A DNA stretch of 27,315 bases from an uncultured Collinsella sp. (GCA_900545615.1 UQZM01000024.1:1-27315); one strand, 5' to 3'; positions 7,259 to 15,683 are shown, counted from the first letter of the stretch. Notes: generated by a model from the sequence alone, not told the origin. Translations and numbers: made by a program.

Positions 7259-7286
7259 TGCGGAGGGGAATCCGGCGATCTTCCTG

Positions 7287-8654
7287 TTAGCGGGGCACGT
7301 AGCGACCGGGCTGGGCTCCGGTAGGCTCGCCGTCGCGTGCCGCCAGCACGCCGTTCACAAACACGGCCTTGGCGCGGCCATGTGCCTCAAAACCCTCGAG
7401 CGGCGTGTAGTCCACAGCCTGATGCTGCGTCGCCGCGCTAATGGTCCAGCGCGCCTTGGGATCCCACACGCACACGTCGGCATCGGCGCCCTCGGCAAGA
7501 CAGCCCTTGCGCGGATACATGCCAAAGACGCGCGCCGGGTTCTCGCTCATCAAGCGGCACAGATCCTCGGGTCCCAGCTGGCCCTCAAAGCTCGTGGCAA
7601 TCGCGACAGGACGATGCTCCACGCCGGGCCCGCCGTTGGGAATCGCGCGGAAATCATCGCGTCCGCGGTCCTTTTGCCCGTGCAGGTTAAAGCTGCAATG
7701 ATCGGTCGCAATAGTATCGATCTCGCCGGCCACAAGCGCTTCGCGCAGCGCGGCACGGTCGCCGGCATGGCGCAACGGCGGGCTCATCACATACTTGGCA
7801 CCCGCAAAGCCGTCCTCGCCCTGCTCCAAGTAGCACGTATCGTCGAGCATCAGATACTGAGGGCAGGTCTCGACATAGATATTCTTCTGCCCGCGCGCCT
7901 TAGCGGCACGGATGGCCTCGAGCCCCAGCTTGGTCGAAAGGTGCACCACGTTGACCGGAGCATCCCCGGCCAAGTGCGCCAGATACAGCAGCCGGCTCAC
8001 GGCCTCGGCCTCGCACACGTCCGGACGGCTGAGCGCATGGCCCTCGGGCCCGTGGATACCCTGCTCAAACACGCGCTTCTGCAGCTCATTCACCAGCGTG
8101 CCGTTCTCGCAATGCACGCACAGTATGCCGCCAATACGCTTGAGCTCCTCGAGCACCTCGAGCGTCTCGGCATCGTCCAGGCGCAGGTGGTCGTAGGCAA
8201 AGTAGGTCTTGAACGACGATACGCCCGCCTCGCGCATGGCCGAGAGGTCGGCGCGATTGCGCTCGTTCCACTCGGCGAGTGCCATATGAAAGGCGTAGTT
8301 GGCCGTGCAGGTTCCGTCGGCGCGATGATGCCACTCGGCAAGGGCATCGGGCATGGTCACGCCGCGATCGGCCGTCGCGTAGTCCACGATGGTCGTCGTA
8401 CCGCCGCAGGCAGCCGCACGCGTACCGGTCTCAAAGCTATCGGCCGTCCAATCCATGCCAGTCCAGCACTGCATGTGCGTGTGGCCGTCGATAAAGCCGG
8501 GGAACACCCAACAGTCGGTGGCGTCCTGGACGGTATCGCCCTCGCCCGGCTCGATTGCCGCGGCAATCCGCATAATCTTATCGCCCTCCATGGCAAGATC
8601 GGCGCGGCAAAGCCCCTGGGGCGTCACGAGCGCGCCGTTTTTGATGATGATCAT
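7287..8654 (-). CDS. hyuA: Dihydropyrimidinase/hydantoinase (HyuA type)
   Basis: Cyclic amidohydrolases of this family open hydantoin, dihydropyrimidine or related purine-derived rings. In ygf-type clusters HyuA is placed in the anaerobic breakdown of purines. The 455-residue product has the binuclear metal site: DGHTH (H58, H60), SSFKTYF with the expected carboxylated lysine K149, H181 in CVHCEN, H238 in VVHLST and D318 in IATDH. The substrate-side loop reads PNGGPGVEHR. AAGGAG lies 5 bases before the ATG, and the stop of the preceding nucleotidyltransferase gene is only 9 bases upstream, so they share a message. Allantoinase is an alternative label, but the motif set fits hydantoinase better. 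Confidence 0.92.
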   Translation of the reverse strand: MIIIKNGALVTPQGLCRADLAMEGDKIMRIAAAIEPGEGDTVQDATDCWVFPGFIDGHTHMQCWTGMDWTADSFETGTRAAACGGTTTIVDYATADRGVTMPDALAEWHHRADGTCTANYAFHMALAEWNERNRADLSAMREAGVSSFKTYFAYDHLRLDDAETLEVLEELKRIGGILCVHCENGTLVNELQKRVFEQGIHGPEGHALSRPDVCEAEAVSRLLYLAHLAGDAPVNVVHLSTKLGLEAIRAAKARGQKNIYVETCPQYLMLDDTCYLEQGEDGFAGAKYVMSPPLRHAGDRAALREALVAGEIDTIATDHCSFNLHGQKDRGRDDFRAIPNGGPGVEHRPVAIATSFEGQLGPEDLCRLMSENPARVFGMYPRKGCLAEGADADVCVWDPKARWTISAATQHQAVDYTPLEGFEAHGRAKAVFVNGVLAARDGEPTGAQPGRYVPR

Positions 8655-8663
8655 AATTGCTCC

Positions 8664-9278
8664 TTATTGATTGATGCAGTTGGCCACGCGATCAAAATAC
8701 GAGCAGGCGGCGATATGCTCCGTTATGCGTTGCTGTCCCTTGGCGGTATCGACGTCCCACAGCTCGTAGGCACGCGCCTCGACCAGCACCACGTCGGTAC
8801 GGTCCTTGAGGATCGAACCGCCGCCGTCCTTGCCCTCAAGACACATAAGTGCATCGAACAGTTCCGCCGGAAAGAGCACCGGGCTCGAAGGCTCACCGTT
8901 GCACGCAAGACGCACCGGATGTTTGCGGCCACACTCGTCAAACGCACGAACCATGGCCTCAAAAGAACCCGAACTCACGAGCGGCTGGTCGCCCGGCAAA
9001 AAGAGGCAACCTTTCCAGTTGCGTTCGACTCCCCATGAAAGGCCCGCACGGACGCTTTCGCTGCGCAGCTCGCCATCATGCAGCACGCACGGGCAATGCT
9101 TGTCCTCGCAAATCTGGGCGACCTCGGGCCAACGCGTCGAAACCACAACGTCAAAGCCCCGGGGAACCGAATCGATGGTCCGGGAAATCAGCGGCTCGCC
9201 ATAGATATCGGCAAGCATCTTGTTAGAGCCAAACCGCTTGCCCTCGCCCGAGGCCATAATGACGCATCCAAGTTTCAT
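8664..9278 (-). CDS. ygfJ: MocA/YgfJ-like molybdopterin nucleotidyltransferase
   Basis: MocA-type enzymes attach a nucleotide (usually CMP) to molybdopterin to make the dinucleotide cofactor used by molybdenum hydroxylases. The 204-residue product starts MKLGCVIMASGEGKRFGSNK, the family's AxGxGxRFGxNK nucleotide-binding motif. It continues with FLPGDQPLVS (the metal-binding acidic motif near residue 100) and a CNGEPSSPVLFP stretch. An in-frame ATG lies 54 bases further upstream, but I choose 9278 because GGGGAGG lies 7 bases before it and the motif starts there. The E. coli cluster has ygfJ in the same functional context. Specificity for CTP over GTP cannot be told by eye. Confidence 0.87.
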   Translation of the reverse strand: MKLGCVIMASGEGKRFGSNKMLADIYGEPLISRTIDSVPRGFDVVVSTRWPEVAQICEDKHCPCVLHDGELRSESVRAGLSWGVERNWKGCLFLPGDQPLVSSGSFEAMVRAFDECGRKHPVRLACNGEPSSPVLFPAELFDALMCLEGKDGGGSILKDRTDVVLVEARAYELWDVDTAKGQQRITEHIAACSYFDRVANCINQ

Positions 9279-9365
9279 GGTGATACCTCCCCTGAAACCA
9301 TCGTACCCATAACTCGCGCCGCGGGCATCCACATCGAAAGCGCTTATCCCGCACGCCCGCGATGC

Positions 9366-9405
9366 AAAAAAGGGGCACCCCGCCGGTTGGCAGAGCGCCC
9401 CCTTT
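9366..9405 (-). terminator. Rho-independent terminator after ygeW
   Basis: On the minus strand a GC-rich stem (GGGGGCGC... pairing with ...GTGCCCC, one bulge) is followed directly by TTTTTT. It starts about 25 bases after the ygeW stop and ends the ygeX-ygeY-ygeW unit. The nucleotidyltransferase/hyuA unit starts about 90 bases further and so probably has its own promoter or depends on read-through. Confidence 0.8.
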
Positions 9406-9428
9406 ACATGGCTTACCTCAGCCCGGCT

Positions 9429-10631
9429 TTAGGCCTGGAGCCAACGGGCGGTGTTGCGCTCGTCGAGGGCCTTGAGGGTAGCGGCGGGATCGGCAACCTT
9501 CTGCAGGAACATCATGGCTGCGATGGCGTACGGCTTGTAGCTGGCCTCCTTGTACATGCCCACGCGGTGCATGTCGAAGACGTCGGCGTTAACCTCGCCG
9601 TGCTCGCAGGAGACGCCGGAGATGTCGGCGGGCAGCGGGTGCATAAAGATGGTGTCCTGACCGTTGGCAGTCTTCTCCATGAGCTCGGTCGTGGAGCACC
9701 AGTCCTGATGGGTGGCGTTCTGGGCGAGCAGCTCCTTCTCGAGCGCTGCGATGCCGGCGTCGTCGCCCTCGGCGTACAGGTTGGTACGCTTCTCCATGGC
9801 GGCAAACGGAGCCCAGCTCTTGGGGATCACGATGTCGGCGCCCTCGAAGGCCTCGGCCATGGTGTTGACCTGCTTAAAGGTGGTGCCGGACTCGGCGGCG
9901 TAGCCCTTGGCGCGCTCGACGACCTCGGGCATGAGGTCGTAGCCCTCGGGGTGAGCCAGGGTGACGTCCATGCCAAAACGGGGCAGCAGGCTGATCAGCG
10001 ACTGCGGGCAGGACAGCGGCTTGCCGTAAGAGGGCGAATAGGCCCAGGTAACGGCAACCTTCTTGCCCTTGAGGTTCTCAAGGCCGCCAAACTCGTTGAT
10101 GAGGTAGAGCATGTCGGCAGAAGACTGCGTGGGGTGGTCGGAGTCGGACTGCAGGGAGATGAGCGTGGGACGGTGATCCAGAACGCCGTCCTCGTAGGCC
10201 TGCTGTACGGACTCGGAGACCTCGGCCATGTAGGCGTCGCCCTTGCCGATGTACATGTCGTCGCGGATGCCGATGACGTCGGCCATGAAGGAGATCATGG
10301 TAGCGGTCTCGCGGACGGTCTCGCCGTGAGCGATCTGGGACTTCTTCTCGTCCAGGTCCTGCAGCTCAAGGCCGAGCAGGTTGGCGGCCTTAGAGAAGGA
10401 GAAGCGCGTACGGGTGGAGTTGTCGCGGAACAGCGAGACGGCAAGACCGGAGTCGAAGATCTTGGACGAAACGTTGTTCTCACGCAGCTCGCGCAGGGCG
10501 TCGGCGACGATGTAGAGCGCCTTGAGCTCATCGGTGGTCTTATCCCAGGTGTGCAGGAAGTCGCTGCCGTACATACCCTTAAAATCGAGGCCGTTCAGCT
10601 GCTCGACGAGCTCGGTAAACTTGGCGTCCAT
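9429..10631 (-). CDS. ygeW: YgeW-family carbamoyltransferase
   Basis: This is a transcarbamylase of the aspartate/ornithine carbamoyltransferase superfamily. YgeW proteins carbamoylate an unestablished nitrogen compound, or run in reverse to release carbamoyl phosphate during purine catabolism. The 400-residue product has the carbamoyl phosphate site STRTR at 72-76, HPTQ at 166-169 and HPLP at 331-334. It has YgeW-type insertions rather than the shorter ArgF form. I choose the ATG at 10631 because AAAGGA lies 7 bases upstream and the first helix starts there. An in-frame extension to 10817 has no ribosome binding site and reads as low-complexity non-coding sequence. A terminator follows. Confidence 0.92.
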   Translation of the reverse strand: MDAKFTELVEQLNGLDFKGMYGSDFLHTWDKTTDELKALYIVADALRELRENNVSSKIFDSGLAVSLFRDNSTRTRFSFSKAANLLGLELQDLDEKKSQIAHGETVRETATMISFMADVIGIRDDMYIGKGDAYMAEVSESVQQAYEDGVLDHRPTLISLQSDSDHPTQSSADMLYLINEFGGLENLKGKKVAVTWAYSPSYGKPLSCPQSLISLLPRFGMDVTLAHPEGYDLMPEVVERAKGYAAESGTTFKQVNTMAEAFEGADIVIPKSWAPFAAMEKRTNLYAEGDDAGIAALEKELLAQNATHQDWCSTTELMEKTANGQDTIFMHPLPADISGVSCEHGEVNADVFDMHRVGMYKEASYKPYAIAAMMFLQKVADPAATLKALDERNTARWLQA

Positions 10632-10785
10632 GTAAATGTCCTTTCTAAAGGTGAAACGATCGCAATGAGTAGATGCGCTCCGGCATGCGCGTGTGGCTAG
10701 AACATGCAGAGCACTATGACGAGGACCCGCTACCGTTGAGGAAGCATGGGAGATAACGACCGCGGGCCCCAAGTCAACAGGAGGT

Positions 10786-10848
10786 GCCGGGGACACGATC
10801 GGCCCCCGGCTCAACAAGATCGAGGAATGGGACTAGTCGATCTTGTTG
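10786..10848 (-). promoter_or_regulatory. Two adjacent hairpins at the ygeY 3' end
   Basis: A perfect 12-bp inverted repeat (10812-10823 and 10837-10848, CAACAAGATCGA and its complement) has one arm made of the last ygeY codons and carries the ygeY stop codon in its 13-base loop. Directly beside it, 10786-10810 contains GCCGGGG paired with CCCCGGC around an 11-base loop. Neither is followed by a T run. They may stabilise the ygeY message end or partly attenuate ygeW, whose ATG is about 155 bases downstream. The rest of the 200-bp gap to ygeW shows no gene. Confidence 0.55.
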
Positions 10849-12218
10849 TTGGTCAGACCGGCGCGGAACACGGTGGCATCGCCATCGGCCTGACTCGGAT
10901 CGTAGAGGTTCAGGGCAGCCACATACATGGCGGCAGCGGTGACCAGGTCGTCCTTGTAGGTGACCTCGTTGGGAGCGTGAGCCTGAGACTCGGCACCCGG
11001 GCCAAAGCCGACGCAGGGGATGCCATAGCGGCCCTGGATGGAAACGCAGTTCGTGGAGAAGGTCCACTTGTCGCACAGCGGACGACCGGTGCGCTTGTCC
11101 ATGCTGGGCTCGCAGCCGATGCGCTCGTCACCAAACATGGCCTTGTGGGCGTCGACGAGGGCCTTGACGTGCGGAGCGGTCTCCTTGTTGATCCACGTGG
11201 GGAAGTAAGCCTCGGTCTCGTAGACCTCGCCGGTCCAGGACGGACGGTCGTACATGTACATGGAGACCTTCACGTCGTCGCCGTACTTCTTAGCGGCCGG
11301 CAGGTTGCGGATCTCGTCCAGGCAGGACTCCCAGGTCTCGCCGGCGGTCATGCGACGGTCGATGGAGATAGCGCAGGAGTCGGCCACGGCACAGCGGCTG
11401 GGGCTGGTGTAGAAGATCTGGCTGACGGTGCAGGTGCCGCGGCCCAGGAAGCGGGCATCCTCGAAGTGCTCGGGGTTGTACTTGGGGTCGAGCATCTTGA
11501 CGAGACCCTTGATATCGGTCGACTCGTCGCAGCCGTTGTTGTTGAGGGCGCGAACGTCGGCGATGATGTCGGCCATCTTGTAGATGGCGTTGTCGCCGCG
11601 GTCGGGAGCGGAGCCGTGGCAGGAGGTGCCGTGAACGTCGACGCGGATCTCCATGCGGCCGCGGTGACCGCGATAGATGCCGCCGTCGGTGGGCTCGGTG
11701 GAAATGACGAACTCGGGCTTAATGCCGTCCTTGTTGTAGATGTACTGCCAGCACATGCCGTCGCAGTCCTCTTCCTGGACGGTGCCGACGACCATGATCT
11801 TGTAGCCCTCGGGGATGAGGCCCATGTCCTTCATCATCTTGGCAGCGTAGGTAGCAGAAGCCATGCCACCCTCCTGGTCGGAGCCGCCGCGGCCGTAGAT
11901 GATCTCGTCGGTCTCGTAGCCCTCATAGGGATCGGCATCCCAGTTCTCGATGTTGCCGATGCCGACGGTGTCGATGTGGGAGTCGATGGCGATGATCTTG
12001 TCGCCCTCGCCCATAAAGCCCATGACGTTGCCCAGGCCGTCGACCTTGACCTCGTCATAGCCAAGGCTCTCCATCTCGGCCTTGATGCAAGCGACAACCT
12101 CACCCTCCTCGCAAGACTCAGAGGGATGGGAGATCATAGCGCGCAGGAAGCGAGTCATATCAGCACGGTGGGACTCAGCAGCAGCCTTGATAGCGTCGAA
12201 ATCGAGTTCTTTAGCCAT
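10833..12218 (-). CDS. ygeY: YgeY-family selenium metabolism-linked hydrolase (M20)
   Basis: YgeY is an M20 zinc amidohydrolase/peptidase. It is associated with selenium-dependent molybdenum hydroxylases and thought to deacylate an intermediate of purine-ring breakdown. The 461-residue product shows the M20 metal ligands: DSHIDTV with H81 and catalytic D83, GRGGSDQEGG with D114, the general base and metal ligand pair E149-E150 in TVQEED, and a late histidine in AQAHAPNE. The dimerisation lid domain lies between the two catalytic halves, containing HGTSCHGSAPDRGDNA. GAAAGG lies upstream of the ATG, and ygeX ends 72 bases before it, consistent with an operon. The terminal codons form a hairpin with downstream sequence. 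Confidence 0.93.
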   Translation of the reverse strand: MAKELDFDAIKAAAESHRADMTRFLRAMISHPSESCEEGEVVACIKAEMESLGYDEVKVDGLGNVMGFMGEGDKIIAIDSHIDTVGIGNIENWDADPYEGYETDEIIYGRGGSDQEGGMASATYAAKMMKDMGLIPEGYKIMVVGTVQEEDCDGMCWQYIYNKDGIKPEFVISTEPTDGGIYRGHRGRMEIRVDVHGTSCHGSAPDRGDNAIYKMADIIADVRALNNNGCDESTDIKGLVKMLDPKYNPEHFEDARFLGRGTCTVSQIFYTSPSRCAVADSCAISIDRRMTAGETWESCLDEIRNLPAAKKYGDDVKVSMYMYDRPSWTGEVYETEAYFPTWINKETAPHVKALVDAHKAMFGDERIGCEPSMDKRTGRPLCDKWTFSTNCVSIQGRYGIPCVGFGPGAESQAHAPNEVTYKDDLVTAAAMYVAALNLYDPSQADGDATVFRAGLTNNKID

Positions 12219-12290
12219 TATTCATAACCTTTCAAACGAAGGAATCTACCTGTGAGGTGGCGGAGCGATACCTATTTACTCCACCCAGTA

Positions 12291-13505
12291 TTAGCAAGTG
12301 GGGTATTCGCCCTCCCAGACGATGCGACGGTACTGATCCGGATCGGTGTCACCTTCCGTGGAGAAGCAGAGCACGGAGCTCGTCTTGTCCAGGCCGATGA
12401 GCTCTTTGAGCTCGGCGTACTCAGGATCGAGCATGAGGGTCTCGACCAGGCCGGTGGTCACCGCGCCGGACTCGCCGGAGATGACGCGCGGGTCGCCCTT
12501 CTCGGGAGCGCCCAGGGTGCGCATGCCGCGAGCGGTGACCCAGTCGGGGCAGGACACGAAGGCGGTAGCGTGGTTGCGCAGGATATCCCAGCCCAGGATG
12601 TTGGGCTCGCCGCAGCACAGGCCGGCCATGATGGAGGGCATGTCGCCGTCCACGATGCGCGGATCGCCGTCGCCGGCGGCAGCGCCCTTGTACAGGCAGG
12701 CGGCCGGAGCGCACTCGACCACAACGAAGGTGGGCGGGTTATCGGGATACAGATTGGTGAAGTAGCCCACCACGGCGCCGGCGAGCGAACCCACGCCAGC
12801 CTGGACAAAAACGTGCGTCGGGCGGTTGATGGCCATCTCGCGCAGCTGCTCGGCAGCCTCGGAAGCCATGGTGCCGTAGCCCTCCATGATCCAGGACGGA
12901 ATCTTCTCGTAGCCCTCCCAGGCGGTGTCCTGAACGATGACGCCGCGCTCGCAGGCGTCGGCCTCGGCGGCGGCCATGCGCACGCACTCGTCGTAGTTGA
13001 CCTCTTCGATGGTCACCGTGGCGCCCTCGGCGGCGATGTTATCAAAGCGGGGCTTGGTGGAACCCTTGGGCATGTGCACGACGGCCTTCTGGCCCAGCTT
13101 GTTGGCAGCCCATGCCACACCGCGGCCATGGTTGCCGTCGGTGGCGGTAAAGAAGGTAGCCTGGCCAAAGTCCTTGGCAAGCTGATCGGAGGTCAGGTAA
13201 TCGAAGGTGCACTCGGCAACGTCCTTGCCAGTCTCGTCGGCAATGTAGTTGGCCATGGCAAACGAACCGCCCAGGACCTTAAAGGCGTTGAGGCCAAAGC
13301 GATAGCTCTCGTCCTTGACGCACAGGTTGGACAGGCCCAGGCGCGCGGCCTGGCCATCCAGGCGGGCAAGCGGAGTGACGGTGTACTGGGGGAACGACTG
13401 GTGGAAGGCACGGGCCTTCTTCACGTGGTCGAGGCTCATGATTCCCAAGTGCTTGTCATCGCTCTTGGGCATCGTGTTGCCCGCCCACTGGATCTTATCG
13501 GCCAT
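12291..13505 (-). CDS. ygeX: Diaminopropionate ammonia-lyase
   Basis: This PLP enzyme (DpaL/YgeX) converts 2,3-diaminopropionate to pyruvate and ammonia. In ygeXYW clusters it supplies carbon and nitrogen from opened purine products. The 404-residue product has the PLP lysine K76 in RFGLNAFKVLGGSFA, the ATDGNHGRG loop at 121-129 and a glycine-rich phosphate-binding QAGVGSLAGAV near residue 235. Length matches the family. AAGGAG lies 8 bases upstream of the ATG. It is the first gene of the ygeX-ygeY-ygeW unit and is divergent from a YheO-like regulator, with twin dyads in the shared 277-bp region. Confidence 0.94.
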   Translation of the reverse strand: MADKIQWAGNTMPKSDDKHLGIMSLDHVKKARAFHQSFPQYTVTPLARLDGQAARLGLSNLCVKDESYRFGLNAFKVLGGSFAMANYIADETGKDVAECTFDYLTSDQLAKDFGQATFFTATDGNHGRGVAWAANKLGQKAVVHMPKGSTKPRFDNIAAEGATVTIEEVNYDECVRMAAAEADACERGVIVQDTAWEGYEKIPSWIMEGYGTMASEAAEQLREMAINRPTHVFVQAGVGSLAGAVVGYFTNLYPDNPPTFVVVECAPAACLYKGAAAGDGDPRIVDGDMPSIMAGLCCGEPNILGWDILRNHATAFVSCPDWVTARGMRTLGAPEKGDPRVISGESGAVTTGLVETLMLDPEYAELKELIGLDKTSSVLCFSTEGDTDPDQYRRIVWEGEYPTC

Positions 13506-13597
13506 ACGGTGAACTCCTTAAGTCCTCTCTTGCCGGCCCCCGCATACGCGTTTCAGCCCATTCCCATTCATGCGACTGAACTTTTATGTGGATGCCA

Positions 13598-13612
13598 AAC
13601 AAAAAGTTTGTT
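13598..13612. promoter_or_regulatory. Candidate operator dyad 1 (AACAAA-N3-TTTGTT)
   Basis: The sequence AACAAA, three bases (AAG), then TTTGTT forms a perfect 6-3-6 dyad in the divergent region between ygeX and the regulator gene. The identical half sites recur at 13649-13663. It lies about 90 bases upstream of the ygeX start and 170 bases upstream of the regulator start. Its outer flanks also partly match (GCC...AGC). Confidence 0.65.
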
Positions 13613-13648
13613 AGCACTGTTCTATCACACTTTTTGATTGGCAAACCT

Positions 13649-13663
13649 AACAAATTGTTTGTT
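13649..13663. promoter_or_regulatory. Candidate operator dyad 2 (AACAAA-N3-TTTGTT)
   Basis: This is the second perfect AACAAA-N3-TTTGTT dyad, with centre TTG. The two dyad centres are 51 bp apart, close to five helical turns, so bound dimers would sit on the same DNA face. Neither site has another use in the sequence, and both are AT-rich islands in GC-rich DNA. The likely ligand is the YheO-like protein encoded next door, by proximity only. Confidence 0.65.
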
Positions 13664-13782
13664 GCCGTAATCGGTACCTTTTTGCCGCCGAACGGTCACA
13701 TAGCGCAGCGACGCTTTCGTTATTTGCGAACAGATGTGGTTTATGGCAAAGTGAGCCCAAACTAATTTTTAGGAAGGCACCC

Positions 13783-14436
13783 ATGACCCCCGCACAGATT
13801 GAGTTTTACAAGCGCCTTGCACACGGCCTGGCGCTCCAGTTTGGCCCCAACTGCGAAGTCGTCGTCCACGACTTGGAGACCGAGGACGTGGACCACTCCA
13901 TCGTAGTGATCGAAAACGGCCACGTCAGCGGGCGCAAACTGGGTGACGGCCCCAGCCATATTGTGCTTGAGTCCATGCACGAGGGCACCGCCGACGTGCA
14001 CGACCGCGAGCCATACCTCACCAAAACCGCCGATGGCAAGCTGCTCAAGTCCTCGACCATCTTTATCCGCAACGACGAGGGCAAGCCCGTCGGCATTTTG
14101 GCCATTAACTTTGACATTACGCTCATGAAGGCTTTTGAGCGTTCGCTCGACGCGCTCACCGGCACAGGCGACAAGGGATACACCGAGCCCGAGCCCATCA
14201 CCAAAAACATCGGCGACCTGCTCGAGGATCTGCTGCGCGAGTGCGAGCAGTACGTGGGCAAGCCTGCAGCCCTTATGACCAAGGACGAGCGCATTCGCGC
14301 CATTGGCTACCTCGACCGTCGCGGCGCCTTCCTCATCTCCAAGTCGAGCGAACGCGCCTGCGAGTTCTTTGGCATCTCCAAGTACAGCTTCTATAGCTAC
14401 CTCAATGAGGCCAAGGCGGCGGCCGGCGACAAGTAG
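13783..14436 (+). CDS. YheO/DauR-like PAS-HTH transcriptional regulator
   Basis: The 217-residue product matches the YheO-like PAS plus helix-turn-helix family that includes DauR. An N-terminal sensor domain (about 1-115) contains CEVVVHDLE, the conserved STIFIRNDEGKPVGILAINFD segment at about 91-111, and a DITLM continuation. A C-terminal HTH follows (about 168-212), DERIRAIGYLDRRGAFLISK then ACEFFGISKYSFYSYLNEA. AGGAAGG lies 5 bases before the ATG. Position and divergence from ygeX make it the probable regulator of the purine cluster, perhaps sensing a purine or diamino acid. The ligand is not knowable from sequence. It would bind the twin dyads upstream. Confidence 0.88.
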   Translation: MTPAQIEFYKRLAHGLALQFGPNCEVVVHDLETEDVDHSIVVIENGHVSGRKLGDGPSHIVLESMHEGTADVHDREPYLTKTADGKLLKSSTIFIRNDEGKPVGILAINFDITLMKAFERSLDALTGTGDKGYTEPEPITKNIGDLLEDLLRECEQYVGKPAALMTKDERIRAIGYLDRRGAFLISKSSERACEFFGISKYSFYSYLNEAKAAAGDK

Positions 14437-14519
14437 GCACTCGCCTGGATTGCCCCTCCCCTTTTGGGTGCGAGTTCTGGAAAGCACGAATCCAAGACCG
14501 GGCCGCTTGGGAAGTTCCA

Positions 14520-14525
14520 TATAAT
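14520..14525 (+). promoter_or_regulatory. Candidate -10 box for the downstream membrane protein gene
   Basis: A perfect TATAAT stands 34 bases before the ATG at 14560, in otherwise GC-rich DNA. No recognisable -35 lies 16-18 bases upstream (ACCGGG there). A start near 14532 would give a leader of about 28 bases. Confidence 0.4.
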
Positions 14526-14559
14526 CGATGTCATTAGTATTTCGAAAGGATGGAACAGA

Positions 14560-15546
14560 ATGGCGTTGAGCAAGGCATCATGCACCGGTCGCGGATTGAT
14601 TCCGGCAATTGGTGGACATGTGCACCGCATGTTCGATGAGGGTGAAGACGACCTGTTTTCGCTAAGCCTTGACGACGTAATGGATGATCGCCCGTGGACC
14701 GCCGACGAACTCATGGGCGGCGGGGCTCGCCCGTCAAGCCCCGATCCCACACTTGCGCCTAAGCCCGCATCTGCGCCGACTCCTGCGCAGTCGCCTGTTT
14801 CGACGCCCGCGCCTACGCCCGCACCCACTTCGGCGTCCACGCCCGCTCCCCGCCCCGCAAGCGACCCGTCCGAGACGGCGGCATTTCTCGCTGCAGCGAC
14901 GCAGGGCAAATCGGCCGACAGCACCGTTATGTACAGCGCCCAGCAGTTGCCTGTTCCTGCGGCACGCAAGCCTCCGGTCGCAAGGCTCGATGAGCCCGTT
15001 GCCCATCAGGTTGCCTACGATTCCTGGGCTGCAGCCGATCTGGATGAGACCTCTACCGGCATGCCGGCGCTCGACGTTCCAGTTAATCCGCTTTTTGCCG
15101 CCAACACGAGCGCCGCGGACTATGAGGGCGGTGCGGCATATTCCGATTATTCCGATGGCTATGCTGGCACCAGTCGCATCGAGACCGAGGATTATGGCAC
15201 CGCACCGAGCGATTATCTCAACGATCCGTACGCTGCCACGCCTGCACCGGAATATGACCCGGAGGCCGCGTCCGCACCGGCGTACACCAAAAGCACGGGC
15301 GAAGAGCGCTTCGCCGATTATTACGCCGAGGAAAAGGCGCTGCGTTTCTCGGAATTTCCGCAGGCAGTCAAGGTTGCCTTTATCGCCATTGTCATTGCCC
15401 TGCTCGGCGCCATTGCGTTTGAGGGATTCCAGCTGTTCCGCGGCCCCACCGCGTCCGAATCGGCAACGCAGCAAAAAGAGGACGACAACCAGTACCTGGA
15501 CATCAACACCCTCAAGGGCGACCCCAACGACGGAGACGACGAGTAA
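14560..15546 (+). CDS. Unknown Pro/Ala-rich single-pass membrane protein
   Basis: I do not recognise this 328-residue protein. From the N-terminus it has a conserved-looking acidic segment (FDEGEDDLFSLSLDDVMDD, about 25-43) and a Pro/Ala/Ser/Thr-rich linker (about 55-105). A second acidic, tyrosine-rich low-complexity region follows (about 185-250). There is one strong membrane segment (about 272-296, VAFIAIVIALLGAIAFEGF) and a short charged tail of about 30 residues ending DPNDGDDE. It lacks an N-terminal signal peptide, so the long disordered part is probably cytoplasmic with only the tail outside. Such layouts occur in cell-envelope or division-associated proteins, but that is a guess. The start follows AAAGGA by 9 bases; an earlier ATG at 14550 is out of frame. 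Confidence 0.75.
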   Translation: MALSKASCTGRGLIPAIGGHVHRMFDEGEDDLFSLSLDDVMDDRPWTADELMGGGARPSSPDPTLAPKPASAPTPAQSPVSTPAPTPAPTSASTPAPRPASDPSETAAFLAAATQGKSADSTVMYSAQQLPVPAARKPPVARLDEPVAHQVAYDSWAAADLDETSTGMPALDVPVNPLFAANTSAADYEGGAAYSDYSDGYAGTSRIETEDYGTAPSDYLNDPYAATPAPEYDPEAASAPAYTKSTGEERFADYYAEEKALRFSEFPQAVKVAFIAIVIALLGAIAFEGFQLFRGPTASESATQQKEDDNQYLDINTLKGDPNDGDDE

Positions 15547-15579
15547 CGAGGACTGAAGGCGGCCGCAAGATCCCGCATC

Positions 15580-15605
15580 CAGCACCGGCTTCTAAGTGCT
15601 GTTTT
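15580..15605 (+). terminator. Possible weak terminator
   Basis: CAGCAC and GTGCTG form a 6-bp stem with a 10-base loop, followed by TTTT, 34 bases after the stop of the membrane protein gene. The stem is short, so this is a weak candidate only. Confidence 0.35.
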
Positions 15606-15683
15606 GTCATCCAGCTACACTTTTCCGAAGTTTTAAGGTGCCTATTTCGACTCTTTTCCGGATTTTATACTCTGTCCCTCCAG

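Noticed and set aside
9279..9332. Earlier start for the MocA-like protein
   Set aside because: The extra 18 residues precede the nucleotide-binding motif without homology, and the strong GGGGAGG belongs to the ATG at 9278.
10632..10817. N-terminal extension of YgeW by about 62 residues
   Set aside because: The extension lacks a ribosome binding site and conserved sequence, while the ATG at 10631 has a good one and matches the expected protein start.
7380..13637. Several long plus-strand open frames opposite hyuA, ygfJ, ygeW, ygeY and ygeX
   Set aside because: All are reverse-strand shadows of recognisable enzymes; none has its own start signal or family motif.
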